From: Rhodopseudomonas sp. BR0M22
GTDB taxonomy: Bacteria; Pseudomonadota; Alphaproteobacteria; Rhizobiales; Xanthobacteraceae
Direction of reading: 5' to 3'
NCBI RefSeq assembly: GCF_010907035.1
Contig: NZ_QUMK01000001.1
Coordinates: 62,001-126,000, forward strand
Length of the DNA: 64,000 bases
Part shown: one piece after another, positions 1-7,802 of the stretch
How positions within the stretch are numbered: position 1 is the first letter of the stretch
How the letters are laid out: every line of letters begins with the position of its first letter
Translations under genes and position numbers: made by a program
Notes under the pieces: model-generated
What the model saw: the letters and a program-made list of their open reading frames with translations, nothing else
Told to the model about the DNA's origin: nothing
Database searches by the model: none

Positions 1-11
1 CGCGATCGAGG

Positions 12-46
12 TCCTCGGGGCCACCACGACTTGGCGGCCCCGAGGA
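12..46. repeat. Inverted repeat at the window edge, possible terminator
   Basis: An 11-bp perfect stem (tcctcggggcc at 12-22, ggccccgagga at 36-46) is separated by 13 nt. It lies beyond the 3' end of the minus-strand alcohol dehydrogenase gene. There is no clear T-tract, so it may be a terminator or a small palindromic repeat. Confidence 0.4.
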
Positions 47-96
47 TCGTGACGCGGATCCATTCGAAGAACGGACTGACCCAGGCTCCCCAGGGA

Positions 97-1176
97 CTAA
101 GCCCGGCCGGGATCGACCAGAAGCTTGATGCACGCGTCGGCCTTCGACAGCGTCGAGAAGGCGGCAGCCACGCCGCCGCGCCCGACCGTCCCGGAGATCA
201 GCGGGGAGACGTCGCACTGTCCTTCGGCGATCGCGTGCAGCGTGGCGGCGAATTCGGCGGGGCTGTAGCCGAACACAAACCGCAACGAAAGCTGTTTGTT
301 GATCGCCAGCGATGGCTCGATCGTATCGCTTTCCATGCAGACGCCGACCACAATGATGGTCGCCGTCGGCGGCGATTTCTCGATCAGTTGCTGCAGCATG
401 CCCGGCACGCCGACGCACTCGAACACGACCGCATCGCGAATTGAGCGCCCCTGCAGGGTCGCGGCGCTGAAGCTCGCCAAAGTGGCGGGAACGTCGAGAG
501 CCTCCCAGCGATCGTGCGGCGAATGCTCGCCGGGATCGATCACCACGTCGGCGCCGAGTGCCACCGCAGCGGCGCGGCGGTGCGGTGAGAAATCGCTGGC
601 GATGACCGGACCGATCCCCCGCGCCTTTAGCGCCGCGATCACCGACAGACCGACCGGTCCGCAGCCGATCACCAAGGCCACGCTGCGCGGTGTCAGCGGC
701 GCACTGGCAACAGCATGCGCCCCAACCGCCATTGGCTCGGTGAGCGCAGCGCGCGCGTCATCAAGCCCATTCGGCACCTCGAGCAGCAGCGCCTCCTGCA
801 GCACCATTCGTTCGGCAAAGCCGCCGGGAAAGCGGTTCGAGTAGCCGACGAGTTCGTTACCGGCCGGGCCGAATGCGGCCGGCACGGAAACCACCTTGGT
901 GCCCGGAGGCAGCGTCTTGTTGCAGCCAGGACCGTGGTCGATCACTTCGGCGCAGAACTCATGGCCGAACACGACGTCCTGGGACGGGTCGAGGCTGGGG
1001 CGTCCGCCGGCGCGGCGCGTGAGTGCAATCATGTGATCGAGATGATGAAGCGCGTGAAGGTCCGATCCGCAAATTCCGCAGACCAGCGTCTTCACCAGCA
1101 CCTGGCCCTCGCCCGGTGTGACTTCGGCGATGTCCGTGTCGACCAGTTGGCCATCACGCCTGACTACGGCCTTCAT
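97..1176 (-). CDS. Zinc-binding alcohol dehydrogenase, medium-chain (MDR) family
   Basis: A 359-residue NAD(P)-dependent dehydrogenase of the sorbitol/butanediol dehydrogenase type. It has the catalytic-zinc half (CGICGSDLH near residue 40, GHEFCAEV near 77) and the Rossmann motif (VIGCGPVG, mid-protein). The segment after GHE shows only one cysteine, so the four-Cys structural zinc lobe appears to be missing. The ATG at 1174-1176 is preferred over an upstream open extension because it begins at the conserved MKAVV and overlaps the stop of the preceding SDR by 4 nt (ATGA), implying translational coupling. The neighbouring SDR and thiamine-diphosphate enzyme suggest oxidation or reduction of a hydroxyketone or diol. 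The substrate is not determined by the sequence. Confidence 0.85.
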   Translation of the reverse strand: MKAVVRRDGQLVDTDIAEVTPGEGQVLVKTLVCGICGSDLHALHHLDHMIALTRRAGGRPSLDPSQDVVFGHEFCAEVIDHGPGCNKTLPPGTKVVSVPAAFGPAGNELVGYSNRFPGGFAERMVLQEALLLEVPNGLDDARAALTEPMAVGAHAVASAPLTPRSVALVIGCGPVGLSVIAALKARGIGPVIASDFSPHRRAAAVALGADVVIDPGEHSPHDRWEALDVPATLASFSAATLQGRSIRDAVVFECVGVPGMLQQLIEKSPPTATIIVVGVCMESDTIEPSLAINKQLSLRFVFGYSPAEFAATLHAIAEGQCDVSPLISGTVGRGGVAAAFSTLSKADACIKLLVDPGRA

Positions 1177-1970
1177 TGAACGGCTCCCATCACCTTGGGC
1201 AGATTGGGTTGCCCGGTGTGCGCGGTCAGTCCGCCATCGACCGGCACGGAAACGCCGGTGACATAGGACGCGGCATCGGAAGCGAGGAACGCGATGACTT
1301 GCGCAATCTCCGCCGGACTGGCGAACCGGCCGATCGGCACCCGATCCTCCCAGTCGGCCCGCAGCCCCGGGATCCCCTGAATTCCGGCGAGGATCGGGGT
1401 GTCGACAGGACCGGGGCACACCGCATTGACCCGCACTCCATCGCGCGCATGATCGATTGCTGCAGTGCGGGTGAAGTTGATGACGCCGGCCTTTGCAGCG
1501 TTGTACGCCGCGAAGCCGAAATCACCGGCCAAGCCCGAGGCCGAGGCGGTGTTGACGATCGCCCCTGCCCGCTGCGCGACCATCACCGGCAGCGCGGCTT
1601 TACAGCCGAAGAACACGCCGTCGAGATTGATCGCGAGGACCTTCTTCCAGTCTTCGACCGGCAGTGCAGCAATCGATGACAGGCTGCCGATCCCGGCGTT
1701 GTTGATCAGCACATCGAGCCGCCCGAAGGCCGCTACCGCACCGTCGATCAGCGCTTGCACCGATCCGAAGTCGGACACGTCGGTGATGATGAACCTTGCG
1801 CGTTCGGCCCCGAGTTCAGCCACCAGGGCATTGCCCGCCGCACCGTCGAGATCGCCGATCACCAAGCTAGCGCCTTCCGCGTGAAGCAGCCGTCCGGTCG
1901 CAGCCCCAATGCCGGATGCTCCGCCTGTGATCACCGCGACTTTTCCACCAAAGCGCGTGCGCTCATCCAT
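1173..1970 (-). CDS. Short-chain dehydrogenase/reductase (SDR), FabG-like
   Basis: A 265-residue classical SDR. The N-terminal cofactor motif TGGASGIG (near residue 15), the NNAG motif (near 90) and the catalytic Tyr-Lys pair (YNAAKAG, near 157) are all visible, and the C-terminus has the usual SYVTGVSVPVDGG. It would oxidise a secondary alcohol or reduce a ketone with NAD(H) or NADP(H). It is the first gene of a two-gene minus-strand unit with the alcohol dehydrogenase and is divergent from the thiamine-diphosphate enzyme, with an 18-bp palindrome between them. Joint control by the TetR regulator at 3795 is likely but inferred. Confidence 0.88.
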   Translation of the reverse strand: MDERTRFGGKVAVITGGASGIGAATGRLLHAEGASLVIGDLDGAAGNALVAELGAERARFIITDVSDFGSVQALIDGAVAAFGRLDVLINNAGIGSLSSIAALPVEDWKKVLAINLDGVFFGCKAALPVMVAQRAGAIVNTASASGLAGDFGFAAYNAAKAGVINFTRTAAIDHARDGVRVNAVCPGPVDTPILAGIQGIPGLRADWEDRVPIGRFASPAEIAQVIAFLASDAASYVTGVSVPVDGGLTAHTGQPNLPKVMGAVQ

Positions 1971-1999
1971 CCTCTTGTCCTCCCGGGTCGATGTTTATA

Positions 2000-2017
2000 A
2001 TTATAGCGCACTATAAT
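2000..2017. promoter_or_regulatory. 18-bp palindrome, probable TetR operator
   Basis: The sequence attatagcgcactataat is a perfect dyad (attatag / ctataat) with a 4-nt centre. It sits in the 83-bp gap between the divergent SDR and thiamine-diphosphate genes. It is very AT-rich against the surrounding GC-rich DNA and contains -10-like TATAAT/TATAGC strings. Its size and position fit an operator for the TetR-family regulator encoded downstream. That assignment is inferred. Confidence 0.6.
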
Positions 2018-2053
2018 AACACCGCGGCAAACGCCGCAACAGGGAGGAATGAG

Positions 2054-3793
2054 ATGGCAGAACACGATCGCCTGGTCGGCGGACAGTTGCTGGCGAAGAC
2101 GCTGAAAGCCGCTGGTGTCAGCCAAGCGTTTGCGCTGCACGGCGGACATCTCGAAGCGCTGCTCAAGGGGTGCATCGAGGAAGACATCGCCCTGATCGAT
2201 TTCCGTCACGAATCCTCGGCGGGCCACGCTGCCGACGCTTATGCGCGTGCCACCTGCAAGCTCGGAGTCTGCATCGTCACGGCCGGGCCCGGATTCACCA
2301 ACGCACTCTCGGCGATGACCAACGCGCAGCTCGATGGTTCACCGGTGCTGTTCATCGTCGGAGCGCCGCCGCTGCGCGAGATCGAAACCAATCCGCTGCA
2401 AGGCGGCATCGATCAGGTCGCGATTGCGCGGCCGGCGGTGAAATGGGCGTTCTCGATCCCCAGCACGGAGCGGATCGCCGATCTCACCGCGATGGCGATC
2501 CGCAAGGCGATGACGTTGCCGCGGGGCGCCGTGCTGCTCGAAGTGCCGATCGACGTGCTGCATATGAGCGTCTCCGCTGTGCGCGCCACTCCGCCGGCCG
2601 GTGTCGGCGTCAATCCTCGCCCCGCGCCTGCCCCGGCTGAGGTTGCGCGATTAGTCGAGCTGCTGAAGGCGGCCAAGCGTCCCGTGCTGATCGCCGGCAA
2701 TGGCGCAGCTAATCGCGAAACCGCGGAGGCGCTGCGGGCGCTGTGTACGAGAGTCCCGTTGCCGGTGTTCACCAAGTCGCTGGCGTCCGGCATCCTCCCG
2801 CCGGGCCACTCCTGCAATGGCGGTGCCGCCGGCAACCTCGCCCTGTTGCCGATGCTGGGGATCGATCGGCCGGATCTGGTCATCCTGCTGGGTGGCAAGC
2901 TCGGCCTGTTGCTCGGCGGACGTTCAGGCGTTCTGGTGCCGCACGGCGCAACCCTCGTGCAGATCCACGGCGATGCGGCCGAGATGGGCCGGATCCGCGA
3001 CGTCGATCTGGCCATCATGGCGGACTGCACCGAGGCGACGCGCGCGCTCGACGCAGCTCTGAAAGATGTCCAGTTCAACGAGTTGGAAGGGTGGCGGGCG
3101 CAGGCCGTCTCGGCAACCGGGCTGTTTGCCACGATGTTCCCCGATCATGAGACCGCGCAAGGCATCCATCCGTACCACGCGGCTCGTGCAGTCGCCGAAG
3201 CCGCTGGGCCGGGGGCGACCTATGTGTTCGATGGCGGCGAATCCGCATCATGGGGCGCTGCAGCAGCGGTGGTCGATCGCCCGGGGGCGGTTATCAGTCA
3301 CGGCTATCTCGGCTGCCTGGGGATCGGACCCGGGTTCGCGATCGGCGCCCAGCTCGCAGCTCCGGACCGCCGGGTGATCCACCTGACCGGCGATGGCGCG
3401 TTTGGCTTCCACCTGCAGGAACTCGACACCATGGTCCGGCACCGCTTGCCGATCGTCACCGTGGTTCTCAACAATGAAGTCTGGGGAATGTCGATCCACG
3501 GCCAGCAAATCATGTTCGGCAGCAACTATCATGTGATCTCGAAACTGGGTGGAACACACTTTGCCAACATCGCTCAGGCCTTCGGTTGTCATGCCGAGCG
3601 TGTGACCCGGTTTGCCGACCTCACGCCGGCGCTGGAGCGCGCCTTCGCCAGTGGCGGCCCGGCGTTTATCGAGGTGATGACGGATGCCGACGTGGTCCAT
3701 CCCGTGACAGTGGCAATGCTCGGTCAGGTTCAGGAAGGTAGCAACGACGTGTTGATTCCCTATTACGAGAACATCCCAGCAGACTCGGCATGA
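2054..3793 (+). CDS. Thiamine-diphosphate-dependent enzyme, acetolactate synthase-like
   Basis: A 579-residue protein of the acetohydroxyacid synthase/pyruvate oxidase superfamily with the normal three-domain order. The N-terminal PYR domain has the catalytic glutamate in FRHESSAGHAADAYAR (near residue 52) and TAGPGFTNALSAM. A central cofactor domain follows. The C-terminal PP domain has the thiamine-diphosphate motif GDGAFGF...LNNEVWG (near 450-480). The ATG at 2054 follows the strong ribosome-binding site agggagga, whereas an upstream in-frame start would lie on the palindrome. No regulatory small subunit is adjacent, and the neighbours are dehydrogenases plus TetR, so a catabolic carboligase or lyase acting on an acyloin or 2-oxoacid is more likely than branched-chain amino acid synthesis. 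The substrate is unknown. Confidence 0.8.
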   Translation: MAEHDRLVGGQLLAKTLKAAGVSQAFALHGGHLEALLKGCIEEDIALIDFRHESSAGHAADAYARATCKLGVCIVTAGPGFTNALSAMTNAQLDGSPVLFIVGAPPLREIETNPLQGGIDQVAIARPAVKWAFSIPSTERIADLTAMAIRKAMTLPRGAVLLEVPIDVLHMSVSAVRATPPAGVGVNPRPAPAPAEVARLVELLKAAKRPVLIAGNGAANRETAEALRALCTRVPLPVFTKSLASGILPPGHSCNGGAAGNLALLPMLGIDRPDLVILLGGKLGLLLGGRSGVLVPHGATLVQIHGDAAEMGRIRDVDLAIMADCTEATRALDAALKDVQFNELEGWRAQAVSATGLFATMFPDHETAQGIHPYHAARAVAEAAGPGATYVFDGGESASWGAAAAVVDRPGAVISHGYLGCLGIGPGFAIGAQLAAPDRRVIHLTGDGAFGFHLQELDTMVRHRLPIVTVVLNNEVWGMSIHGQQIMFGSNYHVISKLGGTHFANIAQAFGCHAERVTRFADLTPALERAFASGGPAFIEVMTDADVVHPVTVAMLGQVQEGSNDVLIPYYENIPADSA

Positions 3794-3794
3794 G

Positions 3795-4472
3795 ATGACG
3801 CTATCGACGACCACTCTGGAATCGCGGCGGCGCGGGCTGGTCACAGCCGCGCACGCCCTGATCCGCGAATCCGGCGGTGCCGGGTTTTCAATGATCCAGC
3901 TCGCCAAGCGCGCCGGCGTGAGCCCGGCGACGCCCTACAATCTGGTCGGGACAAAGGCCGACTTGTTGCGGCTGGTTGTTCGGGACGAGTTCGCCGCGTT
4001 CGAAACCCGCCTCGCCACCCGCCTTCCCGGATCGCCGCTCGCCGAGCTCGAGGCGGCGATTGATCTCGTGGTGAAGCACTATTGCGCAGAGCCGGCGTTC
4101 TATCGCGGTCTCTACGCCGCGATGCAGGGTGAGCACGCCGCCGAGCTCCGCGGGATGATGCTCGCCGAAGGGCAGCAATTGTGGTGCGCGATGGTGCGCA
4201 CTGCGGTGGATGCCGGCGAGATCGAGCGCGTCATCGACGATGAAGCCTTCACCGAGGTGCTGCTGCGCGCGATGGCCTCGACCACGGAGGCCTGGCTCGC
4301 CGTGAACTGGAGCAGGAAACGCTTCGCCCAGGAGATGCATCTGGCAACGCGCCTGCTGCTGCTGGGCGTCGTCACCAAAACCGCGCGCAGCCGGATTACT
4401 GCTGAATTCGAATCGTCGCGCCGGACCAGCGCGCGAAAGCCTGCACGAACGAGCAGGACCGCCAAGTTGTAG
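3795..4472 (+). CDS. TetR/AcrR-family transcriptional regulator
   Basis: A 225-residue regulator with an N-terminal helix-turn-helix (residues about 14-60; AKRAGVSPATPYNLVGTKAD is the recognition part) and a divergent all-helical ligand-binding domain. The tail is Arg/Lys-rich. The start lies 1 nt after the stop of the thiamine-diphosphate gene, so the two are co-transcribed and coupled. It most likely represses the divergent promoter region through the palindrome at 2000-2017, with a substrate or product of the pathway as inducer. Confidence 0.85.
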   Translation: MTLSTTTLESRRRGLVTAAHALIRESGGAGFSMIQLAKRAGVSPATPYNLVGTKADLLRLVVRDEFAAFETRLATRLPGSPLAELEAAIDLVVKHYCAEPAFYRGLYAAMQGEHAAELRGMMLAEGQQLWCAMVRTAVDAGEIERVIDDEAFTEVLLRAMASTTEAWLAVNWSRKRFAQEMHLATRLLLLGVVTKTARSRITAEFESSRRTSARKPARTSRTAKL

Positions 4473-4485
4473 TCGGCCGCCGCGC

Positions 4486-5592
4486 CTATGCCGATAGGAC
4501 TGGCTTGGATGGAAGCCGCTCGGCAGCACCGCGATCCAGCGCGGTTTGAGGGTCGCTCGTTGCCGTCAAACGTTCAGCCTGCAGCACGGCCAACGTCAGC
4601 ACCACCAGTGCCATTGCCTGATGCGCCAGGGCGAGGTCGATCGGCGCGGCGTGCAGCACAGTGAGTATGCCGAGCGCGGCCTGGGCCGTCAGTGCCAGGA
4701 ACAGCAACACCGCGCCGCGTGCCGCGGCCCCTGCCCGCGTCCGTAGCGCGTCGATCATGTGCAGCGCCGCCAGCGCCCACAGCGCATAGGCAAGCATGCG
4801 GTGATCGAACTGCACGGTGAGATGATTGTCGAACAGATTCTTCCACCACGGGCTCTCGAACCACAGCCGCGCCGAATCCGGGATCAGGGCGCCGTCGATC
4901 GTCGGCCAGGTGTTGTAGACCCGCCCGGCACGCAGGCCGGCGACCAGCGCGCCCGCGTAGAGCTGCACGAAGGTCAGCCCGAGCAGCACCAGCGCGGTCG
5001 CTTTCAGCCTCACCGGCGCGGTCTGGCGCACCCGGTCCGACAGCCGGCGCAGCGTCCAGACGATCGCGGCGTAGATGATCAGCGCCAGCGACAGATGCGT
5101 GGCGAGCCGCACCTGCGACACCTCGGTCCGCTGCGCCAGGCCGGACGCCACCATCCACCAGCCGACCGCGCCCTGCAGCGCGCCGAGCGCGAAGATGATC
5201 CACAGCGCCAGCTTCCACTCAGCCCCAATCGCGCCCCGCCACAGGAACCAGAGGAACGGCAGCAGATAGGCGATGCCGATGACCCGGCCGAGCAGCCGGT
5301 GGCTCCATTCCCACCAGAAAATGGTCTTGAACTGATCCAGCGTCATCCCGGCGTTCAGTTCGCGATATTGCGGGATCTGTTTGTAGCCGTCGAAAGCGGC
5401 CTGCCATTGCGCCTCGCCGAGCGGCGGCAGCGTGCCGGTGACCGGTTTCCATTCGACGATCGACAGCCCGGATTCGGTCAGTCGCGTCGCGCCGCCGACC
5501 AGCACCATCGCGGCGATCAGGGCCGCCACCAGCGTCAGCCAGATCCGCACGGCGCGAACTCGGGACGATGGCGGCACCGCGGCGATGGTCAT
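4486..5592 (-). CDS. ctaA: Heme A synthase (COX15/CtaA family)
   Basis: A 368-residue multi-pass inner-membrane protein that converts heme O to heme A for cytochrome aa3 oxidase. About eight hydrophobic helices are visible. Family landmarks include [19 protein letters not shown] at the N-terminus, [22 protein letters not shown] and [18 protein letters not shown], whose histidines are the expected heme ligands. The chosen ATG (5590-5592) is preceded by AAGGGA at good spacing. A start 30 nt upstream lacks a convincing site. Length matches the alphaproteobacterial form. The gene stands alone and is transcribed away from the DUF2842 gene. Confidence 0.95.
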   Translation of the reverse strand: MTIAAVPPSSRVRAVRIWLTLVAALIAAMVLVGGATRLTESGLSIVEWKPVTGTLPPLGEAQWQAAFDGYKQIPQYRELNAGMTLDQFKTIFWWEWSHRLLGRVIGIAYLLPFLWFLWRGAIGAEWKLALWIIFALGALQGAVGWWMVASGLAQRTEVSQVRLATHLSLALIIYAAIVWTLRRLSDRVRQTAPVRLKATALVLLGLTFVQLYAGALVAGLRAGRVYNTWPTIDGALIPDSARLWFESPWWKNLFDNHLTVQFDHRMLAYALWALAALHMIDALRTRAGAAARGAVLLFLALTAQAALGILTVLHAAPIDLALAHQAMALVVLTLAVLQAERLTATSDPQTALDRGAAERLPSKPVLSA

Positions 5593-5688
5593 AAAGCATC
5601 CCTTGAACGGATTTTCCCGCACTCTATAGTCCGGCCGTTCTTACGCGCAAGGCGTTGCGAGAACGCATCAACGGCGTGTGAGCGAGGC

Positions 5689-5901
5689 ATGAATATTCGA
5701 ACCCGCAAATTGATTGGAACCGTCGGCCTGCTGCTGTTGGCGATCGTCTGGTCGCTGACCGCGATGGCCTTCGCGCAGGCGCCGGTGATCGCTGAATCGA
5801 AATGGCTGCAGGCGGTGTACTACGTGGTCGCCGGCCTCGGCTGGGTGCTGCCGGCGATGCCGCTGGTCACCTGGATGTCGCGTCCCGACCCTGCCGAGTA
5901 G
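5689..5901 (+). CDS. DUF2842 small membrane protein
   Basis: A 70-residue protein with two transmembrane helices (about residues 9-29 and 42-62) and a short positive N-terminus (MNIRTRKLIG), matching the DUF2842 pattern found throughout alphaproteobacteria. The function is unknown. It is divergent from ctaA and closed by a strong terminator at 5925. A much longer open frame runs upstream through ctaA on the opposite strand and was not accepted as part of this gene. Confidence 0.8.
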   Translation: MNIRTRKLIGTVGLLLLAIVWSLTAMAFAQAPVIAESKWLQAVYYVVAGLGWVLPAMPLVTWMSRPDPAE

Positions 5902-5924
5902 GATCGTGACCTTTCCGAACGGGC

Positions 5925-5962
5925 AACGCCGCCACCGGGCTCCCGATGGCGGCGTTTTCTTT
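5925..5962 (+). terminator. Rho-independent terminator
   Basis: A 10-bp stem (aacgccgcca / tggcggcgtt) is followed by ttttcttt. It sits between the convergent DUF2842 gene and the outer-membrane protein gene and serves the plus strand. The A-rich left flank is too short for a strong minus-strand function. Confidence 0.85.
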
Positions 5963-5984
5963 GTGACGCGCAGTACGTGCTGGC

Positions 5985-6986
5985 TCAGAACAGATAGTTG
6001 AACCGCAGCATCGCCTGGTGCCGCTCGAAATCGTCGAGATCGAGATGGCGCGGATCGTTGCAGGCCTTGCCGGCGATCTGCGTGCTCCAGGTGCCAGACA
6101 GGCCGATTTTCTCAGTGAGATGCGTCGAGAAGGTCGGGCCGACATAAACCGCGTCCCCCGAGAACCGGTCGAGGCCGAGCCCCTCATAGGCCCGCACGTA
6201 GCGCGCCTCGACGCCGACGATCAGTGTCGAATTGACCTTGTAGGACAGCGCGCCCTGCACGGCGAACTCGGAATCGTGCGACCAAGTGTTGGTAAGATCG
6301 CGTGTGGCGCCGCCCGAGTACCAGAGATTGAACGCAGCGAACAGCTTGCCGCGGATCAGCTCCTTGTCCATCAGCGCGGCGAATTCGGTGCCGTAGATTT
6401 GCGCATCGAAGCCGGTGAGCTCGTCGACCCGATTCCAGCCCGGCGCCGCATGCAGCGTCAGCCCGAACGGCATCACGTCGCGGTCGAGTACTTTGTAGCG
6501 GAACTCCATCGAGGCGCCGGCGATGGCGTTGCGGTGGTTATCGATCATGTCGGGCACGCCGCTGATCTGAGTCGATGCGAAGCTGACGCCAGGCGCGACG
6601 CGGAAATTGTCGGTCAGGGTGAACTTGACCTGCGACAGTACGCCGATGCCGGTGTAGGAGCCGAACCGCCGCCCGAACCGGCCGACATTCTCGATCTCAA
6701 GTTCGATCTCGCCCTTCTTGCCGATGTCCGAGCCCATGCTGAAGCCGAAGATGTGCTCGGTGTCGACGTCGTCGTGCGTTGCTTCGACTGGCGCAGAGAG
6801 CGCCCGTGCAGTTGCGGCCGGCGACGATTCCGCCACGTAGGACAGCCAGCCCGGCAAGTCCTCTGCCATTGCGGTGGACGCCCCCGCGCCCATCGCGGCC
6901 AGCAATCCGATCGCTGAGATGAGCGACGCTTTCAGTCTCGTGCCCCGGTCGCCGCAGCGCCGCGACGCAGTCAAATGCGCAAACAT
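5985..6986 (-). CDS. Predicted outer-membrane beta-barrel protein
   Basis: A 333-residue secreted protein. The N-terminus has a long positive region, then a hydrophobic segment and an AMA signal-peptidase site (about residues 25-41). The mature part alternates short hydrophobic/aromatic strands and polar turns and ends in MLRFNYLF, the terminal Phe typical of Bam substrates. The plug or pore type cannot be assigned. The gene ends convergently with the DUF2842 gene and its 5' end faces the Dps gene. A ribosome-binding region (ggggg) precedes the ATG. I do not recognise a named family. Confidence 0.65.
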   Translation of the reverse strand: MFAHLTASRRCGDRGTRLKASLISAIGLLAAMGAGASTAMAEDLPGWLSYVAESSPAATARALSAPVEATHDDVDTEHIFGFSMGSDIGKKGEIELEIENVGRFGRRFGSYTGIGVLSQVKFTLTDNFRVAPGVSFASTQISGVPDMIDNHRNAIAGASMEFRYKVLDRDVMPFGLTLHAAPGWNRVDELTGFDAQIYGTEFAALMDKELIRGKLFAAFNLWYSGGATRDLTNTWSHDSEFAVQGALSYKVNSTLIVGVEARYVRAYEGLGLDRFSGDAVYVGPTFSTHLTEKIGLSGTWSTQIAGKACNDPRHLDLDDFERHQAMLRFNYLF

Positions 6987-7259
6987 GTGTAGCCCCCGAT
7001 GAATTCCATCGGTCGACTAACTGCAACTGAGAACGCCTCGCGGTCAAAGCATTTTGTTTACAGGCCCTGTAACGGCAAAACGCCTGAGAATTGATTGATG
7101 ACAATGATTAGTAGTTGCGTACCGCGCCATAGTGAACGCCATCGCGACGAAGGTCTTTCCGCCGCCGGAAACGGTCGCGGGATCACCGTGATACTGCTCA
7201 ACGGTATTTATCTACAGCCGCCGGCTAAGAGCCGGCGTGCATCCCAACAAGGACTGGAC

Positions 7260-7742
7260 ATGACCAAGCCTGCAAAGATCAACATCGGTATTCCCGAAGA
7301 CAAGCGTGCCAAGATCGCCGACGGCCTGTCGCGCCTGCTCGCCGACTCCTACACGCTGTATCTGATGACCCACAATTTCCATTGGAACGTCACCGGGCCG
7401 ATGTTCAACACGCTGCATGCGATGTTCATGACGCAGTACACCGAGCAGTGGACTGCACTCGATCAGATCGCGGAGCGGATCCGTGCGCTCGGCTTCCCGG
7501 CACCGGGGACCTACAAGGAATTCGTCAAGCTCGCCTCGATCGCCGAGGTCGAAGGTCAGCCCAAGGCGATGGAGATGGTACGGCATCTGGTCACCGCGCA
7601 GGAAGCCACCGCCCGCACCGCGCGCGAGCTGTTCCCGCTGGTCGAAGATGCCAATGATCAGCCGACAGCCGACCTTTTGACCCAACGCCTCGACGTCCAC
7701 GAGAAGACCGCCTGGATGCTACGCAGCCTGCTGGAGGATTGA
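7260..7742 (+). CDS. dps: Dps-family DNA-binding ferritin-like protein
   Basis: A 160-residue ferritin-fold protein. The ferroxidase-site signature is present: LMTHNFHWNVTGPMF followed by LHAMFMTQYTEQWTALDQIAERIRALG, giving the His, Asp and Glu ligands shared across a dimer interface. Such proteins form a 12-mer that oxidises Fe(II) with H2O2 and protects DNA. The ATG at 7260 follows aaggac and starts the conserved region; the upstream open frame has no family resemblance. It ends close to a stem-loop shared with the convergent deacetylase-like gene. Confidence 0.92.
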   Translation: MTKPAKINIGIPEDKRAKIADGLSRLLADSYTLYLMTHNFHWNVTGPMFNTLHAMFMTQYTEQWTALDQIAERIRALGFPAPGTYKEFVKLASIAEVEGQPKAMEMVRHLVTAQEATARTARELFPLVEDANDQPTADLLTQRLDVHEKTAWMLRSLLED

Positions 7743-7760
7743 TCGGACACCAACTCCATG

Positions 7761-7791
7761 CGCGGCCCGAGGGAACCGTCTTCGGGCCGCG
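7761..7791. terminator. Stem-loop between convergent genes
   Basis: A 10-bp perfect stem (cgcggcccga / tcgggccgcg) with an 11-nt loop lies 18 nt after the dps stop and just past the end of the deacetylase-like gene. There is no T-tract on either side, so termination function is probable rather than certain. Confidence 0.5.
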
Positions 7792-7802
7792 GCACGGTCC
7801 CG

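Noticed and set aside
4759-5688. Upstream extension of the DUF2842 gene through ctaA
   Set aside because: The extension is antisense to ctaA with Arg/Gln-rich shadow composition. The 70-residue DUF2842 unit starts cleanly at 5689.
7091-7116. AT-rich gattgatgacaatgattag upstream of dps resembling a Fur box
   Set aside because: Too many mismatches to a consensus and about 150 bp from the start. Chance is likely.
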